A stretch of DNA of 64,000 bases from Phyllostachys edulis. Lineage: Eukaryota > Streptophyta > Magnoliopsida > Poales > Poaceae. The DNA lies in contig CM070568.1 in the NCBI GenBank assembly GCA_036346405.1, forward strand, positions 29,175,072-29,239,071, read 5' to 3'. The notes beneath the pieces were generated by a model, which saw nothing but the letters and a program-made list of their open reading frames with translations, was not told where the DNA came from and ran no database searches. Both the position numbers and the translations under genes were made by a program. This document shows positions 45,860 through 58,000 of the stretch, in pieces (position 1 is the stretch's first letter; every line of letters starts with the position of its first letter).

Positions 45860-46299
45860 AGGTAGTCATACAGTAGCATTTTGGGAAGCAAATTCGGACA
45901 CTAGTGGCTTGCTTGGCAGTAGCGATTCTTCAGTGTTATTTTCATCAATGTAAAGTTCACTGGTGTCATTTTCGTATTTTCCTCACCTATTCTTCGAGAG
46001 GACTTTGTTAAAATAATTCGCAAAGTGCATGGCTCAATTGGAACGTGGCTTAGATTTTTGTCAAAATCACCAAACACGCGCTTAAAACTGTGCCCACGTA
46101 CGTGTACATATTCCATTTGCGGAGATCAACACGCGAATAAGAATATATGAGAGGGTAAATATGCATTTTGCTCTAATAGCAAGCCCTCACCAGCAAATAA
46201 ATACACACGGAGGGGTCAATACGCAAACATAACTACCAAAAATTCAGAAGCTTCCGGCTTCTATTTCCAGAAAAGAAAAGTGAAATAAAAATCAGGAGG

Positions 46300-46561
46300 C
46301 AAAAAAATCCCCCAAGTCTAGGGTTTTGCGACTCTGGTTTTATCCCCACGACACCCCGCGCCGCCGCGCCTTCCTCTCTCCCCTTGCGCCTCGCTCCCTC
46401 CTTCCCATCTAGCCCTCGCGAGGAGGAGAGGCGGCGGCCGCACGCAGAGAGCGCGACCGTCCCGGAGGCCCTGGCGCCTCGGCGCCATCCACCCTGCGAG
46501 CCGCTCCCTGCTGCGGCGGCGGCGGCGTCTGCGTCAGGGCGAAACTCTAGCGGCGGACGAG
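46300..46561 (+). promoter_or_regulatory. CYCT1: Non-coding first exon (5' UTR) of the cyclin-T gene
   Basis: A GC-rich, pyrimidine-rich block starting with the common plant leader motif CTAGGGTTTTGCGACTC and ending at a GT donor, GGACGAG|GTCGGT (46561/46562). Splicing to the acceptor TTCAG|CGCC at 49004/49005 would place a 77-base leader piece in front of the ATG at 49082. There is no ATG between about 46300 and 46561. The transcription start is not determined and no clear TATA box was found upstream. Confidence 0.55.
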
Positions 46562-47670
46562 GTCGGTTCCATTCACTCGCATCGGTGCCTGTTCTTTTGC
46601 CCTTGGTGTTTGTTTATTCTTGCGGTGCCCGCAGTAGTCTTGTGAGTTGAGTTGCCATTCGCGAATCAGGAGGTGATCGATCGATTGATGGGAGGTGGGG
46701 GTTGGGATTTCGAAACCCTAGGCCCCGCGGTTGCGCCCCGCTGTTGTTTGCTGCGCGATGAGACGGCACGGTGTGGTTTGAGGTGCGAGATATGGATTCA
46801 AATTGCGGTCTTGCGAGGTGTGATAGGTTCGAATCTTGGTTTTACGAGATGTAGTAGGTTCAAGATCGCGGTTTGGAGACTTGTGGGATCGATTCAAGGA
46901 TTGCATGCGAGGGTGTTGGCAAAAAGAACAGCCGGCCAGGCGATGGGCGTGGAGATATCGAGAGCAGAGAGGTCAATGGTTATTTGCAGGGTTGTAGGTT
47001 GTGCAAAGATTGTTCACCTGTTCACGAATTTGTGGTCCCTAATCCTGTTGACAAGTAGGGTACCAAGCTTGAATCAGGGTCATGGTTTTGAAGGATCTTT
47101 GAATCCCAGTTTGTGTTGATGAGTTTTGCATAAAAGAATGGGCCGGAGGGGCAGTTTCTAGTGCAGGTTTGGTCTGTGGGAGACTGGGAGGTGGGAATGG
47201 AGGAAGCAAGAAAGGTAAGGGGTAATGATTATTTGTGGGTAATTGATCTCGCAAGGGTTCACCAGTTTGCAAACTTACTGTAGGTCAATAATCAATTTGG
47301 GGCTCTCTTTCTTATTAACCAGTGATACCCTTGCATCATGGTACATATCAGCATGAGTGTGGCCCTAGATATCGGAGATTACACCTAGATTGTTATAGTG
47401 ATTTCTGTTTCCTTATGAGGTTTGCATATTAGGAAAGTTAACGGGGTGCTGATTAAGTTTTACTTATCTATTAGTTTGACTTCCACAAACTTTCAAACTG
47501 CTTCTTGTCTAAAATGTTCATTTCTCTGGCCCATGTTTTGGATCACCATAAACTGTCTGTCCCTGCATACAATTTTGACAGCATGTACTACTGGATGTGT
47601 TGTAAGAATAATTCAATCACACTGGCAGGGCCCACCTTTCAGAAGACACGCGTACAGATCCAAGAAATAC

Positions 47671-48024
47671 TGTTGTACTCATAAAAGACTGTAATACCCC
47701 TTGTTTGTACTCATAGGCTAACTATCTCACTGAAGGGTATTTCCGTCATTTGTACAGGCTTGGGTGCCTATAAATACCCTATGTATCCCTCCTTTCAAGG
47801 GGATGGCTCTCTTGAGCAATAAAGAAGTATGTTCAAACTGGTGAGCCCTCGGGGGCTCCCTCTCCGGAGGTAACCCCCATTGGCTCACCGACAGGAGTAG
47901 GACGGTCCTCTCGGACCTCCGAATCTGTATAAACCCTCGTGGCATTTTTTACCATTGTGGACGATGGCCCGTCAGACGGCTGACGTCCACCCCTCACTTG
48001 TGTTTGGTTTTTACACCTACAACA
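47671..48024 (+). mobile_element. Probable small solo LTR (354 bp) in cyclin-T intron 1
   Basis: It has inverted ends TGTTGTA…TACAACA, a TATA-like TATAAATACCC at about 47770 and a downstream AATAAAGAAG polyadenylation-like motif, the internal layout of a copia-type LTR. No TSD was found and no internal element sequence is attached. The ends could be misplaced. Confidence 0.5.
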
Positions 48025-48038
48025 GGATGTATTCTTGC

Positions 48039-48769
48039 CAAGGTTCAAGAAAGCGTTAGGCGCTAGTCGGGCGCCTAGCTAGTCCAGGCGCCGCCTAGGC
48101 GGCTGACTTGAGTGCAGCGCGGAAGAACATAAGAAAAGCGCGGAAGTACATAAGAAAAGTAGAAGAGAAAGCCAAAAAAGAAAAAGAAAAAGAGTGAAAC
48201 TTAACTTACCTAGCCCAGTTCAGCAGTAAATTCCTGCCCATCAGGCCCAAGCTGCTGCTTCTCTTGGCTTCCTGCCGCTGCCCCTAGGGTTTCCTGCCGC
48301 CACCTTTCACAATCTCATTCTTACGATTCTCTTCTCCCCCAACACAAACTTACCACCGCCTCCTCAGCCCACATGAGTGCCACCGTCGGACCTCGCCCAC
48401 GGCGTCGCTTGAGACAGCAAGCCGCCTCCAGCCGAGCCCTTCCCTCACGCTATCGCCTCCTCCTTCAGCCACCACCGCCCACCCTCCTCCCCATGGCCGC
48501 CACCGCCACTCCTCCCTCCTCCAGCCGCCTCCTCGGCGCCGCGCCCTCAGCCGAGCCCTTCCGCCGCCTCCTCCCAGCCCCTCGGCGTCCGCTTCGTTGC
48601 CGCCTCACGCCGCCTCACCGAGCGTCGCCCAAGCCGCCTTGGACCGGCTTTGACCGCCTAGCCGGTCCTAGGCGGCCAGCCTACCTAGCCCATCAACTTC
48701 GTCGAAGTCGCGGCGGCAGGGCACTGTGGACCACCTAGGCGGCGCCTAACGCCGATTTCTGGAACCTTG
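48039..48769. mobile_element. hAT-type non-autonomous element in cyclin-T intron 1
   Basis: A perfect 8-bp TSD attcttgc (48031-48038 and 48770-48777) flanks ends CAAGGTTCAAGAAAGCGTTA and, inverted, CAAGGTTCCAGAAATCGGCG. Both run into GGCGCCTAGG-type inverted motifs. The interior is GC-rich; its open frame at 48373-48738 is low-complexity. An 8-bp TSD is the hAT hallmark. Confidence 0.88.
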
Positions 48770-49081
48770 ATTCTTGCCAATAGTTTAGCTATTTTGGTAT
48801 CGTTGGGTATTATTGGGCCTACTGACCTATCATTGCAAGCATACCATGCTATCTGTCTCAGTTATGCTGGATCTTTTTCAAATTTTGCTTGGCTGATGAA
48901 ATGTATATTTCATTTTGTATTGCACTTTGCAATTGATCACCACTTGTATCATGTCATTCTGGCCTGTTTTCTGTCTTAACACCTATTGTACCATTTCCAT
49001 TCAGCGCCTGCTTAGGCAGCTATCAACGGATCAAGAAGTAATATCTTCATCAGTTCTTGCTGAATATAACTGAGAGCTTAC

Positions 49082-52000
49082 ATGGCTATGCTGCCAAATG
49101 ATTCGTCACATCACGGAATTGTGGAAAATAGCCCCTACAGAATTACCCAGGATAGGAATGAGGAGCCTGGCCAACTTGGTGCTTCATGGTATTTCAGTAG
49201 GAAGGAAATAGAAGAGAATTCTCCATGCAGGAGGGATGGCATTGATTTGAAGAAAGAGTCTTACCTTCGAAAATCATATTGCACTTTTCTACAAGATTTG
49301 GGCATGAGGCTTAAAGTGTAAGATATAATATGTTCTTTTTTTATTTTTATTTATTGCTGCTGCTGTTGGCTGGCTGCCTTTACTTTTCAGAATCTCTAAT
49401 TAGAATGAAGTGCTACTGTAGTTTTGCCAGTGGACACTTAATCTGTTGAAATATGTATGTTATATATTGTGGTTGTAATTTATCAGCTCATATTTTGTCC
49501 TGAAATAGGAAATTATTTGTTCTGATAGGTTTGTTTATTTTGTCTAGTCCTTTATGTGAACATTCTCATGAGATGCGCTTATTTACAATCATTTTCTGGA
49601 GCAAAAGATGTTCCTTTTCTCTTTGAAACTGTAGGGTTCGCCAGTTATTGTTATGAAGAAGGTAGCTATCCTAGTAAATGTTTAGGTATAACTTGAATTT
49701 GGCATGCATGACAGTAGCTGGCATTTAGAATGGGTTTGTGCAGTGCATTCTGATGTGCATGGTTGATTTTGGCCCTTGTATGCTGCTACGCATGACATGC
49801 CCTCAGTAGTCACAGTCCTGATGATAAATGTTCTGCTCATATGAACACTCCCAACAGTTTTAAGTGTTTTTAGTTTTTACTATGCATGGAGTATAATGTC
49901 ATCCCATTTGCTGAATTTATCCTTTTAATTTATGCTGAGTGTTTTTCTTTTTTGTGTAGGCCTCAAGTGACAATTGCTACAGCTATTGTATTCTGTCACC
50001 GTTTTTACCTTCACCAATCCCATGCAAAAAATGATAGACGAGTAAGTCTTGTCTAGTTTTAGTTCCTGTTTGTGTTTTTTATGGATGGCAGCTTCTAGCT
50101 TTGTATTAGTCCTAGATACTTTGTTACGAGTTTATGACGTATTTGCCTTCTGCTATGTAGTTCTGTTTGAATAAAATGAAATGGTTTCTATTGCCATGGT
50201 TTGTCAGATACTCAGATAGGTGATTGTTCTCTCCATACAGATGCTGTGGAAACTTTCATACTTTATAGTTGTAAATTTGTTATCTGATGAGGAAGTAACA
50301 CAGAAATTGGTACACGTTTATGGTTTAGAGGAGCTGAGGCCAAATTAGTGTTTCCCAACTAGCGGTTCACAAGTGACCACCCCACCTTAATCGCTTATGT
50401 GGGTTAGAGGCGTTGATGTACTCTTTAGAGGTATTGATGTGCAGAGGAGCTGGGCTACCATGTATGCGTTAGCTGGCACAACTCCACAAGAGTTTATTTA
50501 TAACACTGGTCCAGATAGGCCCAGATACTTTGAGCTAATACGCAAGAAAGCGTTTGAAATCACACTATCGAGGGGAGATTTTTTTTTTTTAGAATTATAC
50601 CTTTGGATGTCAAGAGTTACATTTCAGAAACATATCGAATATAAAACCTGAGTATCGAAGCTATAAACTGAAAGACGAATGACTGGGGGTTCTGATATTG
50701 TTCTTTTTCCACACCAAAGAGCCAATGGTGTTAGGAAAGAGTATTCAAGTGTGTGCGAGTTTTCTTTTAGATGTCTTGACAGAATCTTAGTGCTTTATAC
50801 CATTTGATCAACAAAATCAATTTTTACCCTTACCTTTTTCCCTGTTTTCACTCATGCAAGACACTGGTTGCTTCTTGTATTACGTAAACTTTTGATAGCA
50901 AAGGTCTAAAGTACTGTCCTATGCAGCTATGCTTATCTTTTTTAAGAAATAGTACATGAATTGTGAATCTAATATCCATACAGACAATTGCCACAGTTTG
51001 CATGTTCTTGGCTGGAAAAGTCGAAGAAACACCTAGGCCATTGAAGGATGTCATCCTGGTTTCTTACGAGATTATTCATAAAAAGGATCCTGCTGCTGGT
51101 CAGAGAATCAAGCAGAGGGTAATGGATCAAACTGAATGATTCTTTTGTTGCATTGTTGCTATTTTCCTAAAAAAAAATTCTGCTACAAAATTTCATACCA
51201 AAAGTGATGTTTATACTTGTGAGATAGTATCTGTTTAACTTCGCAACATAGCCCTGTCCCATTGGATGCTTGACCTGCTTTCATGCTATCTGCCTATGGC
51301 CACAGGAACACAGATTTTTCCCACTTTTTGTCCTTGTTTCTAAAATTTTTTTGACTGTCAATGTCTGCTGATGTTTATTAGCTATATCCTTTGAGTTTGT
51401 CATTCTCTAATTTAGCTGATGCAAGGAAAAATGATATTTTTCTTTCTCTTAGTAAGTTCTATGGTAATGATCTGATCTATTAGATTCATATAACTAGTGT
51501 TTTAATTACGCGTAAACAAAGTATAACTTCTGATAGATGTTATGTAGATCCAAAAAGCTTTGCTGTGAATGAATGCATTATATTGGGCTGGTTGTGATTA
51601 AACTAATAATCGATGTATATGCATGTGTCCACTTTTGTGATGTATGTCTTTGATATTCACTTTCGTCCTTGCTTTGCTGACGGCTGAGGTGCACATTCTA
51701 CAAATGTCGATGTCTAATTATTTGTGATGCTGACTTGCCCTGTAAAAAGAAAATGCTAACAAAACGAAGGTGGCCATGAAATAGTTGCCATTGCATGCTT
51801 CCATTTTCAACTGGGGCTTGTTCAAATAATCGACAGCTGTTATATAAATTTGGACGGTTCAATAATACTGAAAATACATTTATAGTTCATTTCAATTATG
51901 CTCCTTTTATATTCCATTCCATGGCGTTGTATAGGTGTAACACCCTGGCTATGCGAAAGCCAAGATGTTACCTAAGCCTCTAATACAAAACAATAACACA

Positions 52001-55000
52001 ATTTAATTTTAACTCTTTAATAACTACTGACAATTAAAGTCCAATACACAAGAGAACGATTATAAAATTTGGTGTAACACCCTGGCTATTTGAGGTCTTG
52101 TATGGGTGAAAGCGTAGGTTCCCTTTGTGTTGGGATGCAGTTGGTGAACGGGCAGTTTTGGGTCCCGATTGGGTTCAGCAGACTATTGACAGGGTGGCAG
52201 AGATTAGGCAGAATTTGTTAGCCACTTAAAGCCGACAAAAAAGTTACGCTGATGTGAGGAGGCGGGAATTGGAGTTTGAAGTGGGGGATCAGGTACTTTT
52301 GAGCGTGTCGCCCACTAAAGGCATTGTGCGTTTTGGTACCAAAGGAAAGCTTCCCCCGAGATATGTTGAACCTTTCCCGATCACAGCGCGAATTGGGAAG
52401 TTGGCTTATCGTTTGGACCTTTCAGAGTCCATGCGCGGCGTGCACGATGTATCCCATGTCTCCATACTGAGAAAATATTTGAGAAATCCAGAGCATGTGA
52501 TTCCGCTAGAGCCCTTGGTAATTGAGCAAGATCTTACCTTTGAATCCCGGCCAGTGCAAATTCTGGAAGAGTCAGCGAGTTCTGAGAAACAAGACGCTGA
52601 AGTATATCAAGGTGATTTGGTCTCATTAACCCGAGAGAGAAGCCACCCGGGATTGGAGTCTCGCATGCGCGAGCAGTATCCGGATTTGTTCGCAACAGGG
52701 TACGTGTTTATCGTTGTTAAATTCCAGTCGTAGTTTTCTTTCAGGTAGATCGGTGAGTAGATTCGAGGTCAAATCCTGTTAAGGGGGGTAGAATGTATTA
52801 CTCTGATTTATTCTAAGAAAGAAAGCTTGCAAAGAGAGTAAAATTTAAGAAAGGGGGTTTCCGCCTTATATTCGAGAACCCGAGCCTCGAGCCTTAGCCC
52901 AGGAGGCCCAAGTTGAGCCGGCCACCTAAGGGGCCAAAGGAGGGGTGCTTTAGGCGCCCCCTTCTCCCTAAACCCTAGCCGCCCCCTCCTTTCCCTTTCT
53001 TAGCCACCACCTCCACCTAGCCGCCACCTTTCCCCCCGGTACCTTGCGCCTCCATCTCCCTCCCAACCAAGGTCTCCTGCTGATTCACCTCCCCGTGCTG
53101 CCATCTTCTAGAGCCGCCACTTCCTTGCTGATTATGGCCGGTCGTGGGAAGGAGGGGAAGGAAGAGAGAAGAAGAGGAGAGGAGCACCTTGCGGGGATTT
53201 CAGATCACATACGTCTTCTAGGGTAATGATTCACCTCCTCGCTGTTTAAGTTCAATTAGATCTATGATAGTTATCGTTTAGCGAATAAATCGCTCTCTTT
53301 GTGATTGAAATCGATGTCATGTACCTTGTTTGTTAAATCGGTTTTGTCTAGTTCAAGGCAGAATTGGAGGTTATGGTCTCCTAGAGATTTGTGGGGGTTA
53401 TCTTCAGGTTTCTATAGGTTCTGAGATCACTTAATTCGGAGTTGTAGTTTAGGAGATACATTAGTTTTTTTACTACTGTCCAGAAATTCTAACGAAATAT
53501 AGCAGTCGTTTTGTTTAATAAATAAGGATTTGATAATGGCCGATTCAGGGAGGTCTCAACACGACTTTCGTAGAAAATTGTCTTCGATTTCCAGATTGTT
53601 AAAGATTATGAATTTTGGTTCAGCCATTTGAAAGATATAGATTTTCTTGTACTGCTGTTCATTCTATCTGTTAGATTTTGACTTTAGGGTTTCAACTGTA
53701 TATTAGATTCAGATAATGGCAAGAGGATCTCGCCAACTAAGTTATTGTAGATAATTTTGTTGTCTTTCCAGAGAATCCGAGAATACATTTTTATGATTTA
53801 CAGAGCGAAAGTTATGTATTTTTTTAAGGCCACTGTCTAGTGGTTGTTTCCTGCTAGTTTGTCGTCTAATTTGAGTAGATCAAATAATTAAACCTTGGGT
53901 TTTGGAAAGGCGTTTGAGAGCGTAGCGAATAGCGTCATGTTACCTTGTCGATCTTATTTTGAGTAACTTAATTGTTGTAGGAGGAGTAACTTTGGGGTTA
54001 GTGGCACCTTCCTTGCCTCCTAACGCGTCACAACGCGAAAGACAAGTATAATTTGTATTGTTTTGAATGTTTATTTGTTCAAAGTGATTGATGTTTATGT
54101 AATGACTAGACTCTACGAATTGTGAGTAATTCCAGTATTGTTTTCTTTCATGGTTGTTATCCCATGCTTCGTTGAGAGTGTGTTTTTCATTACAATGTCT
54201 TTATTTATTTATTCATGATTCACTCACGAGAGTGGGAAATGAAGTCCCATTATTCTAATACAGGCAAATAGGATCTATCATTCCAATATGGGTAAATTGG
54301 ATCCCCGTTTGAAAGATTCTTCATACGGGCCTTAGATCCCCGCATTTTGGATAATGCGGGCCTGAGTTAAATACTTGTATAAGATTTCTATCATTTTACT
54401 TATGTATTCGAATATTGGGAATGACATGTATTTGTTCCAGTATTTTCTGTATTATTCAGTTGTATTTGTTGAGTTGTGGACTTACTCCTGCTAGTTTGTT
54501 TTAGGTAAACTCTGAAGACGATATGCTTTTGGAGGAAGTAGGCACATAGATATACTCACTCAGTTCACATATTAGTTAATAAATCTGCTATTATCTTTCA
54601 GTTGAGAGTTTTTGGATTGTAATAAATAGCGTCATGCCGATCGTTATTGTCCGTCGTTATGTTTTGGTTGCTCTAGTTAATGATTTATATTCATTAGATA
54701 CATTCTTGATAGTATTTCTCTTGAATGGATTATTATGATCGGATATTTAGAGTTTGTTATGTTGCTGAAACTTAGATCAATTATTAGAATAGTTCTCTTG
54801 TGCGTTAAAGTCTAACTGTCAGATAATTGTTAACGTGTTGAAAATAAATTGTATTGTGGTTTTGTGTTAGGAGTTTAGGTAACATCTTGGCTTTCGCATA
54901 GCCAGGGTGTTATGCGAAAGCCAAGATGTTACCTAAGCCTCTAATACAAAACAACACAATTTAATTTCAACTCTTTAACAACTGCTGACAGTTAAAGTTC

Positions 55001-58000
55001 AACACACAAGAGAACGATTATAAAATTTGATCTAAATTTCAGCAATATAACAAAACCCCAATTGTCCGATCATAATAATCCATTCAAGAAAATTACTATC
55101 AAGAATATATCTAATGAATATAAATCATTAATTATATCAACCAAATCATAACGGCGTTCAATATCAATCTTCAGAACACCATTTATTACAATCCAAAACT
55201 CTCAACTGAAAGATAATAATAGATTTATTAAATGATGTGTGAATTGAGCGAGTTTATCCATGTGCCTACTTCCTCCCAAAGCATGTCGTCTTCACTCCCT
55301 TCCAAAGCATGTCGTCTTTAGAGTTTACCTAAAACAACAACACTAGCAAGAGTGAGTCCACGACTCAGCACATACAACAAAATAATATGGAAAGTGCTGC
55401 AATAAGAACATGTTATTCACAATATTCGAATGCATAAGTAAAATGACAGAGATCTTATGCAAGTATGAAAATGCATGCTCTTCTCTTCTGCTTATACTGG
55501 TATAGCCAGTGAACACCCATCGGTGTCCACTCAGGCCCGTATTATCCAAAATGCGAGGATTCAAGGCCCGTATAAAGAATTTTCGACACGGAGATTTAAT
55601 TTGCCTATATTGGAATGATGGGTCTTATTTGCCCATATTGGAATGATGGGACTTCACTACCTACTCCCGTGGGTGAATCATGAATGAATGAATGAACATT
55701 ATATTGAAACATACTCTTAACAAGGCATGGCACAACAACAATGAAAGGAAACAAATAATACTGGAGTTATTCATAATTCGTTTCATAAGCAACAATCACT
55801 TTGAACAACTTGTCTTTCGCGTTGCGACGCGTTAGGAGGCAAGGAAGGTGCCACTAATCCGGAAGCCACTCCTCCTGCACAATTAAATTACTCAAAATAA
55901 GATCGACATGTAACATAACGCTATTCGCAACGCTCTACAATGCCGTCCCAATACCCAAGGTTAACTATTTGATCTACTCAAATCAGACAACTATCAGGAA
56001 ACTATACTGGACAGTGACCTTATAAATTATGTAACTTTCTCTCTGTAAATCATAAAAAATGCATTCTCAGATTCTCTGGAAAGATAACAAAATTATTTAC
56101 GATAAGCTAGTTAACGAGATCCTCTAATTCTGCCATCATCTGAGTCTACTATTCAGTTGAAAATCTAAAGTTAGAATCTGACAAACAGAATGAACAGCAG
56201 TAGAAGAAAATTCATATATTTCAAATTGCTGAACCAAAATTCATGATCTTTAACAATATGGAAAGCTAAAGAAATTTTCTACGAAAGTCGTGTTGAGAGA
56301 CCTCCCTGAATCAGCCATTAACGAAACCTTATTTAATAAACAAAACGATTGCTATATTTCGTCAGGATTTCTAGACAGCAGTAAAGAAACTAACATTTCT
56401 CCTAAACTACAACTCTGACTTAGGTGATCTTAGAACCTATAGAAAGCTGAAGACAATCCCCACAAATCTCTAGGAGACCCTAACCTCCAATTCTATCTTG
56501 AACTACACAAAAACTGACGAGCAAACAGGGTACAGATTACTTATTCCAATCATAGCAGTTCAACGATTCTCTAATTGACAGTAATTAAGAAACTAATATG
56601 ATCCATACAGCGAGGAGATGATCTTTACACTTGTAGACACTAATGAAATTCGCTGGAGATCCCCTACGAAGAATTCCTTCTTCCCCGTCCGCTTCCTTTC
56701 ACCTTTGGCTGGCACACCCATGGCTTCTCCCTTCTTCCTTAGCCTTGGACAACAACGAAGAGGCAGCACCAATGGGGAGGGGTGGCGTTGGGAGTCTGCT
56801 GGGCAGGAGGGGGTGGCGGCACAAGGGAGAGGAGGAAGGAGGCGCGCGCGCGGCGGGGGGAGGTGGCGCCCACCCCCCTTTGGCCGGCTCCACTTGGGCC
56901 TCCTAGGCCAAGATCCGAGGCCCAGGTTGGAGGACAAACACGAAAAACCCTTTTTTAATATTTTTATTCTCTCTTTTGCATGCTTGCTTCCTTAGAAATA
57001 ATCAGAGTATTACAATAAGTTCCACTATATCCAGCGCAAACTTAATCAGAGCATTCCTTCTGCGCACTTTATAGCCCACTTCTCAAGCATGTCTGTAGAT
57101 TTTTTTTCTTCTGTACTGGTTCATCTTTACTTTAGAGTGATTTCCACTGTGAATAGTGCTTGAACAAATGGTCTACTATTGTCTTGTGCAGGAAGTATAT
57201 GATCAACAAAAAGAACTTATTTTACTTGGGGAGCGAATTGTACTTACAACACTTGGTTTTGACCTGAATGTGCACCATCCTTACAAGCCCTTGGTTGAAG
57301 CAATAAGGAAATTCAAGGTTGCTCAAAATGCGCTTGCTCAGGTGGCCTGGAATTTTGTCAATGATGGGTATGCTAATGCTACCCTTCTCTTCAGAAATAT
57401 CAGTACTTAATTATGTGTCTACTACACGTTAAAAAGGGTGTACACTGTACAGGCTGCGTACTTCGCTTTGCCTGCAATTCAAACCTCATCATATTGCAGC
57501 AGGTGCTATCTTTTTGGCTGCTAAGTTTCTCAAAGTGAAGCTTCCATCTGACGGTGAGAAGGTTTGGTGGCAGGAATTTGATGTGACACCACGACAGCTG
57601 GAAGGTTGGTTCCTGGATGCAAAGTCAGTAATGCAAAATTTCCTTATATTCTGTTTGTTTTGTGTCTTTTGCGTACATTTTGAGCTCTGTTGTTGAAAAG
57701 TGAATGCATTTGTGATTTAGGATTTATTACAAGAAAGGGTTCAACTTGGTTTTCGTTACTGTGTATTGTGGAACTTTCGTTTGAGTTTTGAAGGAACAAA
57801 TAACTTGATAATTCATGTTTTCTTTTTTCTGTTTGTCTTGATCTGTTTGATTCGGTACCAATATACCATATTGCTGCTGAAGCAATGAATGTTGTACTGC
57901 AGCTTAGTTAAATTTGTTTTTGTACTGCAGCTTAATTAAATTTGTTTTCAAATTAAAGTAATAGAGTCTCTTCCCATGTATTAGTTTATTACCTCCTAAA

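Larger units (their letters stand above)
51936..57014 (-). mobile_element. Nested gypsy LTR insertion in cyclin-T intron 4 (palindromic)
   Basis: A minus-oriented LTR (plus strand TGTAACACCCTGG…AGAGTATTACA) is flanked by pentamers atagg (51931-51935) and ataag (57015-57019), a TSD with one mismatch. Inside it, after about 137 bases, lies a plus-oriented fragment of the same family: a pol 3' end (52090-52793) and a full LTR (52794-54912). The minus LTR then resumes at about 54911. The insertion is wholly intronic, so the cyclin-T frame is unaffected. The ends (…ACATCTTGGCTTTCGCATAG) match those of the LTRs at 30816-33288 and 37184-39641, so it is a related subfamily. Confidence 0.85.

Noticed and set aside
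48373..48738. 121-codon frame in cyclin-T intron 1
   Set aside because: Lies wholly inside the hAT element with an 8-bp TSD and is low-complexity Pro/Arg/Ala.
50397..50651. Open frame in cyclin-T intron 3
   Set aside because: Not supported by splice phase or cyclin similarity; the flanking exons 49960-50041 and 50984-51118 join in frame without it.
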